Shown here: positions 1 to 11,882 of the stretch, in pieces
Numbering within the stretch: the stretch's first letter is position 1
Layout: each line of letters begins with the position of its first letter
DNA from: Daphnia pulex
Taxonomy: Eukaryota > Arthropoda > Branchiopoda > Diplostraca > Daphniidae
Length of the DNA: 64,000 bases
NCBI RefSeq assembly: GCF_021134715.1
Contig: NC_060019.1
Location: 434,001 to 498,000, forward strand
Reading direction: 5' to 3'
Program-made: the position numbers and the translations under genes
The notes under the pieces: generated by a model
The model's database searches: none
The model's input: the letters and a program-made list of their open reading frames with translations, nothing else
Told to the model about the DNA's origin: nothing

Positions 1-1250
1 ACATCTTCTTTAGCTGCTTTGTCGTAATATTTGCGCTTCAACATCACCAAGTTGAGCATCGACATGCAACGCCTCAGGATCAAACACATCACCTGAAAAT
101 TAAAATTTTGTTAAATGGAAAAGTTAACGCTAATTTTAATTTAAGGGTAGTAACTTACTGAGGTGTATGTAGCATCTTCTTGTTGAAATTCGCCTACTAA
201 AGCGAATTTAATTTTGACGTCACTCCCGTCAAATTTCCTTTTAGAAATCAATTCCAACGGCTAAAAAAATAAAATCCCAATTTGTTAGCGGCCTGAGAAA
301 TTTTATTCATTTGATAATTAAATTTTACTTGAGGAAGAGGAATGGTAGTGTAGAGAAGAGTCCCATCGAAAATGTAATGGCCGAGAATTTCTTGGTGAGT
401 TCGAATGAGCCCTTTGCGGATGAAACTAATATCATCCGCTATTTCCGGCGTGAAATCGACGCGATACTGCAACAATTTGACGTCCGGCATTTTGATCACT
501 TGAAAATAATTGGACCGCACTGTCATCTTTTCTCCCGAATGTCCTTCATTATTACAGAAAAATGAATTTTAATAATTATTTCAAATTGGATCGATATTTT
601 TAAAATAATTTATTTACCGTGTTTGTCGTACGACGGAGATTTGGTAACTAATTCTAGTTGACTCCGCGCCCGGCTTAAACCACGAGTTCCTCCGCTAACA
701 ATTGCACTTGTCCCCCCGGCTTGCTGATGGCTAGGCCCAGCAGCAGCCGCTCCCCCACTTGCGTGTTGTTGCCCAGCATAGTAACTGCTGGACCTGGTGT
801 CTCCTTCACTACGTGAAGTTGATGGGCCTGGAGACTGCGGCTATCACAAAAAAATAAATAAATCAAAAGTCGTTCCGTATTTGTAATCTTCAAGGACGAT
901 CATCTGACAGCTCTTTTTGATTCATTTGATTTATAGCAACAAAAAATTGAATTTCTTTTTTTCCTACCAAACTTGTTTACTGAATAAAATCAAGGGTCAA
1001 CATTCTTTTTCTTTCCATGATTTTCATTTCATTTTACCCAAAAAAGAATGAAAGAAAATCATGAATACACTTTGAAAGTAATTAAAAATACAGCGCTATA
1101 ATAGGAAAATTTGGTTTTAACATTTGAAATTACCGTTGCTGTCGAAGGCGGTTGTGTAGATTCTCCCGGTCGTCTTGGCGTCTGTTGTTGCAACTCCCTG
1201 GAACTTCTCTTGACTCCGCGCTTTTCACCTCCTCCTCCCGCGTCCGACAT
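1..1250 (-). CDS. PIWI-clade Argonaute, first copy (5' part only)
   Basis: Partial gene running off the left edge. Exons, 5' to 3', are about 1134-1250, 618-840, 329-543, 159-260 and <1-92; all joins keep frame. The start is the ATG at 1248-1250 (MSDAGGGGEKRG). The second exon gives a long Gly/Ser/Ala/Gln-rich stretch that the neighbouring complete copy at 2055-5948 lacks. From exon 3 on, the protein follows that copy closely (RSNYFQ.., [19 protein letters not shown]). PIWI proteins bind piRNAs and silence transposons; Arg-rich N-terminal segments such as TPRRPG in this family can be methylated to bind Tudor proteins, which is family knowledge, not seen here. The PAZ, MID and PIWI domains must lie left of the window, so catalytic status cannot be judged. 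Confidence 0.85.
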
Positions 1251-2054
1251 GGTCGACCCTCGTTACTAAACTGAGTCCCCCCCCCTTTCCCAGTTGATTT
1301 CATTTGGTAAAGTCGTTTGGGAGTTCGCCCTGCGGCAAAGTCTTCACGTTTCTTAACAATCGATTCTCCAGAATATCAATTGACATTTCCTTTTTTTATT
1401 TTAAGTTTTGGAATGGTTAAACACGAAAGATGTAATTAAATTCAACTGATCTCTACGGTCATTTCCTGTTGGCGATTTATTGGGAAATCGACACTATAAG
1501 ATTCATGTTTCATTTCTGCCCGTGTAATGAACCAAATGTGAAATACTAATATCCTTAAAGAATGAAACGGGGAAAGAAGGAAAGCAACGCGTCATCCAAA
1601 CATTTATGCTGTTTACTATTGTGCACGGATCAGTGAGTTGTTATTTTGCGGTTGTTTGTCGTCATATCAATAAAAGGTATTATCCATTTGCCCCACTGCT
1701 CTCTGCCATATATTTCATTGGCTGTCGGACGATTAAATGGGCAGCTGTGCATGGTCGTACATAAATGGGAGAGCTTATACGACGTGTTTAAGATGTAGAG
1801 GTCCCTCTCCACCTGCTTTTTATTATTTGATTGTGGCTCAGTATAACACTCGACATTCACATTCCAATGACAACATTCCACCAACTTTTAGATAATTAAA
1901 AGTTAAACGTTTTATTTGTCCTAAAGAGACTATCAAATTGATGTTTTTTTTAATTATAAAAGTGTATTGTCAAATATGAAAAGAAAAATGATGGAAAACA
2001 GTAGAATAGTAGAAAAAGGCAGCCAGTTAACTGAATAACTTTTGATGAAATGTT
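1251..2054. other. Spacer between the two PIWI genes
   Basis: About 800 bases between the start of the left PIWI gene and the stop of the right one. It must hold the promoter of the left gene and the 3' UTR of the right one. A minus-strand AATAAA lies near 1911-1916, about 140 bases beyond the right gene's stop. I see no convincing coding exon. Confidence 0.6.
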
Positions 2055-5000
2055 TTAAAGGTAATAAGGGAATTTAGCCAATTCGGGTCTTGGAAGGTTG
2101 CGGATGCTCTCCCCCACCAAATAGGCTAATTTGTGAGCATATTGGACTGGTGCCGGGACTCGTAATGTGCCCTGCAAAAGTGAAAGTCAATTCAAAATTA
2201 ATTCTCTATACCATCAGCTATTAATTTGACAAAAATTATACCGGCCAATTGTAGTAGACTTGCGTCAAAGAGTAAGCCATGGATTGATGGATTTCCGGCG
2301 TAAAATTGGCCGAATTAAAGATGATGTTGAAATTGGTGGGCGAAACTGTTCCCTGATTAACTTTCTGAGACACCAGGAAGAAATCGAAGCGGTCAGTGAG
2401 CGTCACCGTGTTGTCCACCACCGTTCCGCACGGTGGATTTTCCGGTTTCTCTTTCCTTCCGGCGAAGAAGCGAGTGTTGATTCGTTTGCTAACGACCACG
2501 AAAGCAATGCCGGGCGTGTACTTGCCCGACAAAACCCTATTCCCAGCTTCGGTGCAAGCCGACTATAAATCAATTTGAAATTCGTTTAGTTAATTGATTT
2601 AAAAAATTTAAAAATGTAATTCAGACCTTGACGGCTGTGACTTCCGTTTCCATGAGGCGGACAATGTCGCCGGCCCCGACGCCATCGCGATAAATGATGA
2701 TCTTCTCCGGCAGAGTTCGGTTGGCCAGGTAGTAAGCCCTGAAAACATCAATTCATTAGCCTCCAGCTTTATCCCAAGTCAAAATGGAATCATGAACTTT
2801 AATTATACCTCAATGATGTGATCATGTGATCCTGGAAACTCGGCGAAATCTCTTCGTTGGCCGAGTGGATTTTGACGGACGAATTGTAGCGCGTGTAACA
2901 GGGATTGACGGAAGCCACGAAGGCTCCGACGGCCCTTTTCTGAGTGGCGTCGTGATACGTGTCGTATCCGCAAATCATCCACGGCTGCATTGATTAAAAA
3001 ACAACATTTTAATCAGATTTGATTGAATTAGATATATGACGTAATTACCTTGTTTGGCACATCGACTCGCCAAGGTTCAGCACCTAATTTGCATGCGATT
3101 TGCGTCATGACTTTGGTGGCCACCGACAGTTGTTTCCGCTCATCTCCTTGTAGAATTCTCCCGGTAATAACCTGTGTAACATTAAATTTGATTTAATTCA
3201 ATGTCGATTTAAAAAAATAGAAATTTTAAAATTACCTGGGAAGCAATGCCCACTTGACAGAAGGTGATGTTTTTGATGACAGAGTAAATGTCTTCTCTGC
3301 CCGTCCGCAGTACGCACATGACGATATCGTACGGCTTTTTCGGCAGTTCGTTTTTAAGGGCGTTGGCGTAATTGGTTGTCCGATCGGCCTCTAAACTAAT
3401 GCTGTAAACAAGGAAAAATATTTTTAAATTAACAAATTGAAATTTGGCTATATTGTCTGGTTGACTTTACTAGTCTGGTTCGGGGACGTTGAACCCTTGA
3501 GGACCACCGACTCTTTTGATGAGCTGGACAAAGGATCGAACTTGCTGGCCCATGCTGTTTGGATGAATGACGAGCCAATGGTCCAGCCGGACGGAAACTT
3601 GCATTTTCGTGTCTAGAGTTTTATAAACGAGTTAGTAAACCGGAATTCAATTTAACTTTTAAAAAATAGACTTACTATGCATACTGCGGCTCCAATCGCC
3701 ATCTCTGACATCGATCTTTTTCCCTCCAGTCAAAATAGATTTCGTTGGCAAAATTCTGGCTTGACAGTTGACAATGTCATTTGCAAACTGAATTCCCCAG
3801 CTGTTGAGCTCTTGTTGGATCTAATTATTCATTCAATCATTTGTCAATTTGATATATTTGAATCGAGTTAATTTAATCGAGACTCATTTTACCTGCGGAG
3901 TTTCTGCCAATCGGCGACGGAATTTCATCAAAGTCTCCACTCGTCTGTCGGGAGCCACTCGAGTGATTGTCGAAATAGCCCGCGTTAAATTAAAGTTAGC
4001 CCTATTAAAATTCAAACCAATTTTCATTAGATTTCTTTGATTAATGATTTAAAAATGATGTCATACCTTTGCTCTTGCGAGAGTCCCGTCATTCCGCACA
4101 ATTCCGGGACAAGGTAGACGTTCTCGTTGTTGCCGCGGTTGATGTCACGACGCGTCGGCTTAGACACGAGCAGCGGCTGCGTGACGGATTTGATCGTCTG
4201 CTGGTAACGCTCTTTGTAATAGTTGATGTAACTAATGTCCCGATCCTCTTTGCGCAAATGGAAAGTGGACGAAGCGCTTTGCGTGAAATCCACGTCGTCG
4301 ATCCTGTACGTCTTGTTGTTGTAGCCCGTCATCACGATTTTGCCCACCAGCTCGGCTGTAATTCGTTCCTAGTTTTAATAAAAATTTAAGAGTTCAAAAT
4401 TAAATATCTGGTGGGAAAAGGATAAAAGATTTTGTTATTTACCTTGATACCGTCCGATCCTGAGCGTCGAATCCTGTCCATAATGTCTAATGCGCTGTCT
4501 CTGCGTAGGAATTTGTGGACGATTTCCACATTCAAAAGACAATCCTTTTCGTGATGATTTATAGCCGTCAGGTATCCAGGCCAAATGGTAATCGGGTGAC
4601 CCTGCAAATTATTTTAAAAATTCATTTTTAAAAATTATTCCTTTTATTTCATTTTAAATAGATTAACGACAAACCGGAACGTCTTCTCTGGCTGCCGCAT
4701 CGTAATAGTCGCGTCGGATCATGACCATGTTTAGATTGGCCAGGCAACGGCGCAGGATCAAATTCATGACCTAAACATAACCAAAATCGTCACTTATCTA
4801 TTGGCAAACATTTTAATTATTTTAAAAACTTACGCTGTTGTAAACAGGATCGCCCGCCTGAATTTCGTTTTTAAAATCCAAGGTTATTTTGACGTCAGTT
4901 TCATCGGACGTCCGTCTCGACGCCAATTCCAGCGGCTGTCGTAAAACAATTGCAAAAATGGAGTTGCCATGGGATCATTTGACATTTTGGATAATTTTAT

Positions 5001-5948
5001 ACTTGGGCCAGACGAGTCGTGTTGTAGAGTAGAGTCCCGTCGAACACGTATTTGCCCAGGGTTCTTTCGTGAACGCGAATGAGAGCTTTTTTGACGCCGG
5101 GATGGTCGATTTCCGGTGTGAAATCGACGCGGTATTGCAACAAATGCATATCCGGTTTCTTAATCAACTGAAAGTAATTGGAGCGCACATCCAGCGGAGC
5201 TCCTCCCGATCCTAAATTTTATGCAAACAATTTTTTAACGTTTTTTAACATTATTCCAGGAATTTGTTTTGTTATTTTTTGAAAATATAACCAGTTTTGA
5301 CGAATGTCGGCGAGGGTCTTGTGACAACATGCCGGTTGGCTTCTCGGTCTGGTGCCCTTTGGACTTCGATGGCTGTCGCCCCTGCCACATTCCCTGGGGT
5401 TTGAATGGCTGCTGGAGCAGTCCCAACAGGTCCAGCAGTTGTCACCTGTGGTGCAGTTCGCACAGCTCCGCGTCCAATTCCCTGTTGTTCGTAGGAAAAA
5501 TAGAATTAGATTTTATTAAAATACCTGGGCGGACCCTTTTGAAATTCAAATTTTTACCGCCCTTCCGTCAGTCAAATTTCAGACTGACACATTTTAAAAA
5601 GAAAATCTAAATTGTGGAAAGCAACAAGTTGACAGGTGACTCTGCCTTTTATGGGGTAAATAGACAAACATACAACACATGACCTTAGGGGATTATCTGC
5701 CTTAGGCTGTACGGAGGAAAGCTCCCAACAACAAACCAACTAACGTCTACCAGGTATACGAACAAAGAGTAAATATGTTTTTTTGAAAGCGAATCTTTTC
5801 TAATTTTTTTAATTTATTCAAATTTTTATAAAAATGATTCTAGGTCTACCTGCGAAATTGGCGGATTATCTCCTGGTCGTCTGGGCGCTTGTTGTGGCGG
5901 TGCATTTGAACGTCCTCTGCCACCAGCTCTTTTTGTTGCGTCTGCCAT
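2055..5948 (-). CDS. PIWI-clade Argonaute (Aubergine/Siwi-like), complete
   Basis: Sixteen exons on the minus strand: 5850-5948, 5292-5481, 5003-5211, 4834-4935, 4675-4770, 4443-4601, 4067-4368, 3893-4001, 3676-3820, 3471-3612, 3236-3401, 3049-3171, 2809-2984, 2627-2738, 2242-2562 and 2055-2171. They sum to 2568 bases (855 aa), a normal PIWI length. The N-terminus is Arg-rich ([14 protein letters not shown]), a possible arginine-methylation site for Tudor binding. A PAZ domain lies around residues 285-400 ([14 protein letters not shown]). The PIWI domain carries D622 (GYDTYHD), D691 ([11 protein letters not shown]) and H830 ([10 protein letters not shown]), so slicer activity is expected. It ends with the typical leucine (FPYYL). 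It would act in piRNA-guided transposon silencing. Calling it Aubergine-like rather than Piwi-like is inference. Confidence 0.93.
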
Positions 5949-8900
5949 TCTTGACTCGCTCTGATGAACTGAATATCCGCTTCCCAGAGGTTCTTGGCCG
6001 CGCTCACCCTCCGACAAAAACCCCTCCAGACATACTACTACAACAACAACAAACACAACACTATACGGTCAGTGGAAGACCAAGCCCCGCCCACAATTTG
6101 AAAACCTTGGCTCATCTCCCAGCGCCGCAATTGCGGCCCAGTTGGAGTAAGTAGAAAGAGAAAGGCTAGCTCGAATTTCTTGGTCGGGGTGATATGGGAA
6201 ATTGCTCTTTTCCCAAGTCATCAAGTCAGCCGGGTGCGATATATGGCGGCGCTAACTATTTTTGGGGTTAAGGTCCAGATGTTGGGAGACACACACGTGT
6301 ACTGTGTCGACTCGCTATTTTTTTCTTTGTTGGCGATAAACAATATAAAGGCAGCTGCGCTAGGACCAATGGGATTTGGAAACGTTTATACTGTTTTATA
6401 TATTTTCTTTACTGAGAAATAAAATTCGTTTGTACCGTTGGCTGTTTTGCAGTCAGGAAAAACATGAGCGTTCTTTGAGGTCATTACGCCCGTAAGGGAT
6501 TCGGGGATTCCTAGTAGAAAAATTTCTTTTATTAAAAAATATTTTTGTGTTTTTTTTTTTACAAAGATGCGTCTATTTGGCTTGGGGGTGTTGCTTATAT
6601 GTTTCGCTTTTGGTGAAGCTGTTTTCCATATTTTAAAATAACGGAGAAGTTGAACTTGATATATTTCGTTGGTTTCATCTCATTTTCCTGGATGTTAATA
6701 CTTTGTAAAGAAAGTTATTGTTTTTGGCACTGGGGTGTCAGAATTTCGAAACAAAAATAGTCATTAAGAGGTTGTGAATATACAAGGAAAATTTTTTTAT
6801 TGACATTGACCACACACTCACACAGTTTTAGATTACATCGTTCGTTAGCTCTCGTCAAGTTAATTAAGAGGACTTTTTGTGGTTTCATCACGCCTTCTTG
6901 ATCAGGAAACTATTATTCGGTTTAAACATGTTGAGATGGTGTACTATATAGATTGCCCAGTATTTTTTTTTTACCTGAGTTCCGCATTGTAGGTAGGCCG
7001 TCGCTCCGTAGGGTCTTCCAGGAGGGGGAAACTCTTTTATAGGAATGAATCCATCCTCCATATTTTCCCCGGAGGGGCTGGTGTAAATCTTTCCTTTGTG
7101 TTCTGACCACAACAGCAGCCATCAGCTGCAACGTGTACAATATTTAAAAGTTATTTGATAGTATTCAACTCATTTCTTTTGAACTTGTACCATTTTCACC
7201 CGTAAATTTATGTCAAATTAGTCACCTCTGTTGGGGTACCGGATATGACTTTGCTCAATGGAAGAATTCAACCCTCGATAACATTCGAATTTAAACTTTC
7301 AAACGATTCAAATTTACTTAACCGTGTCTTATAGGTTCCGACCTGCTGGATTTGGATAGGGGCCACCATAATAAAAAGCTTAGTTGAGTCTACCGTGTTG
7401 CTGAAAATAGGGTGGAAAACACAACGGCGCAACAACCATTGGACTAATTTATGTCTCAAAATTTTGTAATTGCCAAGTTTTAAGGAAGCCAGCAATTACG
7501 TTGGGTAGGAAAGGCTTTAACAGTCATGAGATTATTTCAGTGTAGGCCTTCCTTGGCTTTGTAGAACAGCAACACGAAAATGAACAAAGAAAAGGTATAG
7601 ATTTGGTTGTTCAGACAGGTTTTGAAGGTAAAGTTGACATGGCAATCTTGATTGATTTTTCAAGACTAACAAAAATGTATTTTCCCTTTTTCAGTTTCCA
7701 TCTTATCCTTTGAATCATTTTTAACCGTCTAGCCCATTTCCAGTTTTGTTTCAAAACTGCATCTCTCGGCACTACAGCATACAAATGAGACACATATAGG
7801 CCGAGACAGCGTACAGACCCCTGGGATCTTTTACAACATAGTCTTTGACTTTGACAATAAATCCAACAGTTTGTTTTAGACCAAGTTTTAAACCATCCAG
7901 ACATATATCTCAGCAGACGTTGGTCTCCATGCAACTTTGGAACACTATCGGATTTCACATGCCTATACCCCGTTTCAAATTTAAAAGTTGGTTCAATTTC
8001 GTGTGTGTTTCATTTTGCGCTAGTTTTATTTTTTATTTTATTATTTTATTTTTAAAACATTTTGGGGTTCGTGGAAATGAAAAGGCGAATATGAGAAACG
8101 TGACCTCAACGAATGTCTTGAAATAGATTTCAACAGAAGGCCAACTGGACGAACCATAAAATTTTATCTGATGGGAAATTTGATAAAGTTTTAAGATAGG
8201 CTTTTTTGATTAATGAACACATGCGCTGGATGGTGATTGCAATTATAATCTACTGGTTTAAATAATGTGGGAAATATTGGGTGGTCTTCATTTAAGATGC
8301 TATATCCTATATTTTAGTTTATACAATAATAAGGAAGATATGGTGCAGACAAGAATGAAAAAGCGGAAACAGTATCGATCCATTTGATAGCGAGTTCAAG
8401 TTGGGAGAGGCCATTCAAGCTCTTTGTTGGATAATGATTCACGGCCGCTCATTGGGGTGGCGACCCTCTGTTACCGAACAAAATTTCCCCCCTTCTAATT
8501 CGTTCCCATGACTCAATTCAGTATAATTATGTGTAATTTCTGGTCTCAAGTCTCGTAACCAGAGCCATTTACTAAGTAATGGCTCTGTCGTAACTAGCTG
8601 ATTTGTTTCCACATTTCAGTTTGTCCAAGAGACTGTGGAATTCGCCCTTTGGCATGGCAACGGATGGAAAGGCAAAATTACATTCGGCAACAGAGAGTCG
8701 GGTTCGGGCAGTTGGCACGATAAGTGACTGTAATTAGAGTAGAGCGTGACTCAAATAGACCGTGATCATATAAATTGTCACGATTTACGATTACGAATAC
8801 AAAATTCGAACAGCCCGCCGCGTATTTTAACGAATTTGTTTACACGTGGCAACGTCGCGCTTTTGTTTCAAAATCTTTTCGGCTTTCACTGACGTTTCGA

Positions 8901-9005
8901 ATTTCGGCTGTTATTTTGGAGCAAACATTGTATGTTTGTATCAGTTGACGTAATTCTAGATAGAAAATCTTTAGTTCTCTTTTAAACTTAATTGACGGTT
9001 TGAAA
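5949..9005. other. Gene-poor stretch between PIWI gene and PMF1-like gene
   Basis: The first few hundred bases must hold the PIWI promoter. The rest is AT-rich with short open frames lacking consistent splice partners. Two weak candidates exist: a minus-strand exon-like piece near 6977-7110, listed separately, and minus-strand open frames near 7268-7495 and 7611-7958 that I cannot support. The last 100 bases before 9006 should hold the PMF1-like promoter. Confidence 0.5.
6977..7125 (-). CDS. Orphan coding-like exon
   Basis: A minus-strand open stretch with a TTGCAG-type acceptor near 7125 and a CAG|GTAAAA donor near 6976. It reads ..SGENMEDGFIPIKEFPPPGRPYGATAYLQCGTQ in the favoured frame, with protein-like composition (acidic, Pro-rich, one Cys). 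I found no partner exon with matching phase on either side and no known domain. It could be a relic of a lost gene, an exon of an unannotated small gene, or chance. Confidence is low. Confidence 0.2.
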
Positions 9006-9693
9006 ATGGCCGAAAGTGACGAAAATGCACAAGATCAAGTTGATGAAGAGTCTCGCCTAAGTCTTCTCAATGATGCACTAGACCAAGCCTCCAAAAAAAT
9101 CATGAACAAAATTTTAAGGTATTGATTATTTTTGAAAACTTATTGTGTCACTGATATTACTGATCAGTCTTTTATGTTCGTATTCTAGTCAAAAGGCTTT
9201 TGCAGAATGTCTTCCGTTTTTGAAAAGGAAAACTCTCGCTCTGTTGCATACCATTTTTGGTCAAAAATTACAGTCCAAATTAAAGGAAGAAATTGACGAT
9301 CTTTTTTCATTTCTTAATCTAAAAGAGAAGCTTGATTTTCTTGATAAAATTGACTTAGAACAAGCAGAGTTATCTCAGGGTGAAACTGTCTGGTAATATA
9401 TTTCAGTTCAACCTTTTGTTAGTTTCAAATGTATCTAATTTGTGTTTGTTGCTATTAGGAGACCGACGGGAGATCCATCTAAGGATATGCTGGCTTACGA
9501 CATGCCTGCCTTGCAGTCACATAAAGAAGAACTTTTGTCATCTCTAAAAGAACTTCAAGCGGAAAATGAGAATGAAAAGAAAAAGATCCTCAAAGTTGTG
9601 GAAGGCATCAGTGAAACTGAAAAACAAATCGAGGGACTATTGATTAAGAATGAGAAAACACTCAAAGTTTTATCCAGCTTTCCAAGTTTATAA
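9006..9693 (+). CDS. PMF1: PMF1/Nnf1-like subunit of the MIS12 kinetochore complex
   Basis: Three exons, 9006-9118, 9189-9392 and 9459-9693, give 183 aa (human PMF1 is about 205). The first ATG in the open frame is used (MAESDENAQDQ). The diagnostic match is the VWRPTGDPSKDM segment, which corresponds to the conserved WRPSG.PEKDL stretch of PMF1. It is followed by a Glu/Lys-rich predicted coiled coil to the C-terminus (KEELLSSLKELQAENENEKK). PMF1/Nnf1 pairs with MIS12 at the centromere and links chromatin to outer-kinetochore microtubule binders. The gene ends 33 bases from the convergently transcribed GCP4 gene, so the two 3' ends almost certainly overlap as RNAs. Sequence is only moderately conserved, as is usual for this family, so the call rests mainly on that one motif plus size and layout. 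Confidence 0.75.
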
Positions 9694-9726
9694 TCTCAAT
9701 GTATTTTTTTTATTCTGTACATTACA

Positions 9727-11572
9727 TCAAATTTCCCCAATTGTGCGATTCGACTTTGCCTGCAAACCTTCTGTCAGATAATAGTTAAAGTCTAGTCTCA
9801 GCAGCAGCTGTGCAATTGGCTCCATCGTCGTTCCCGAACTCTGCTGGTACATTCCGTTTAGTAAGGAGAAAAGTAACTGCATCAGTCTCTCGAATTCCAG
9901 GTTGAGCTCAGCAACAAGAAGCATCAGCCCTTCCTTTCTGTCATTGGCAAAGAACCCACAGAATTTCAGAGCCAAATGTATGAGGTCCTTGAAACAGGCT
10001 TGCATCTGTAGAACACAAAAATGGATATTTGACTTGAGCTAGGCAAGAGACAGGTATGTGTCAATTACTGCTGGGACGTGAAGAAAAGTTTGTGCGGCAA
10101 TGACGACAAGAAAGTTGGCGTGTGCAGATCGGAATTTGTCAAAGTCTTGACACTGATCAATTTGACGATCCATAATAGATTTTTGTACTTCAATGACATC
10201 GATCTGGATGTACTGGCTTAGATGGATGAGGACGTGTTGCAGGTTCCATCTCAATTCCAGTACCGGCTTATCCAACACGACCAGATTTTTCCACAATCCG
10301 TTCAAGTTCAACTGGATGCGCCGCAAATTCAATAGCAGCCGGAAAATCTTGTTGTAGGTTTGCATCGTATCAGGCGTGAAGATCAGCACTCCAAGAGGCC
10401 ATTCAGTCCTATAATTAAACAGTAAAAAAGTACAGTTTTTATTCGATAAGATGTCGTATTGCAAATACGTACTTGTACTCGAGGAAAACACGTTCCCATC
10501 CTTGGCCTTGTACATCCGGCATGATGTTCACCGACAGTCGCTCGATTTCAGCCTCTTCTTCTTCTAGATATTTCTTGAGTGAGTTCATCAGTCTCTGTTG
10601 TAAGGCGAATTGATTGGCAACCAACTGGACCGGAGTGAACTGTCCGTCAAGGATACTTTCCGTCTGATGAATAAAATAGGCAAAGATGTCTCCCTTCTTC
10701 ATCAAGAAAGTGTTAAGAATCATGTTGAGACTGCGGTTGAGTCGATCCTTTTCAGTCACCAAGTTCCAAAGCCTTCTGGCCATTTGATCGCGACACTGTC
10801 GAATAATTTCTACAATGTTTTCGAAAGGAATCTTTCGCAATTTGCCCATAAACTCCCAGTCCTCTTCGCTGAGGTCTTGGGCTTCACTGAGAGCTACAAC
10901 TGATTCTCCGACAAACAAAACTTGCTGGGCAAGGGACACACTCAAGCAATTGGGTATCTTTTCACCATTGATGACAAAATTTTTGGAACCATCTAGATGG
11001 ATAAAAAATTCATTGTATGGATCTAAAAGCTTTCCAAACAACAACCATGATACTAATTGCTTGTGAAGAACTTTAAGACAAACATTGTAGATCTGCTGAA
11101 ATGTAGCAATGATTTTAGAGACTCCACAGTGATCACGATAGTGTTGAATAGTGTCCATCAGCAGACAGTTTGGCTCTTGCAACTTAATGGCATCCACCAA
11201 TTCCTTCAAATATTCGAGCAGCAGAGTGTGTGGCATGATCTTTGAATGAATACCAGTCACTCCCAACATTGATGATCCTTCCAGAATTTCTACTTCAATC
11301 ACCAAAAGTTCTTCTTGAAACTCGGTGACACATTTTGCTATGGACTGTTTGATAACTTCCAGGTAAAGACTGTTCATTTTTCTGTCTTCGGCAAATTCGT
11401 TGAGGAAGGCTACATTTGAGCCGATTTTGAGCAATGGTTTGATGATTTCTTTCTCAGATTGGCACAAGCCAACATCAGCAATTGCTGAACACATTTCAAA
11501 TTGTCCGTTATCTTTCTTAACAAAAAGTGCACCAGGTTGACCACTCAACATGAATAACAATTCTCTTATCAT
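9727..11572 (-). CDS. TUBGCP4: Gamma-tubulin complex component 4 (GCP4)
   Basis: Three exons, 10473-11572, 10069-10408 and 9727-10005, give 572 aa against about 667 in human. The N-terminus MIRELLFMLSGQPGALF matches the GCP4 start (MIHELLLALSGYPGS). The first exon carries the N-terminal GRIP1 region (LHKQLVSWLLFGKLLDPYNE). The second and third form the C-terminal gamma-tubulin-binding GRIP2 domain (RWNLQHVLIHLSQYIQIDV, then AQLLLRLDFNYYL). The joins give LEYKTEWPLGVLIFTP and LHVPAMQACFKDL, both collinear with human GCP4, which fixes the splice sites. GCP4 is part of the gamma-tubulin ring complex that nucleates microtubules. It is head to head with TRIP4 (310 bases apart) and tail to tail with the PMF1-like gene. 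The shorter length reflects reduced loops, not an obvious truncation. Confidence 0.92.
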
Positions 11573-11882
11573 TTTTGTAAGTGGGGTTGAATTCCTGCGA
11601 TATATATTAACACTGTCTAACCATGCACGATGTGGTCTAACTAAACAAAAATTTTACTCGTTTTCTCATTTAAATTTTGACGTTTGTTGTTATGGCGCCC
11701 TGCCGCAAGTTGTTTTCGTCACCGCTAGATGGCAGCAGCCACAAATAAACAATGGAAACCTTAAGCCGGTCATAGAAATAAGTTTGTCGACAGCAATGCA
11801 CCCATCTCTAACCAACCACCAACCATAGAAATAAGTTCCCGATTCAGATTCACGAACGAAAGAAGAATTAAACTAGTTTAAG
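11573..11882. promoter_or_regulatory. Bidirectional promoter GCP4/TRIP4
   Basis: 310 bases separate two divergent start codons. The interval contains GCTAGATGGCAGC near 11723. Related TAGATGGC motifs occur beside other gene starts in the window (about 35996, 39271 reversed, 46862). No TATA box is evident. Confidence 0.6.
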
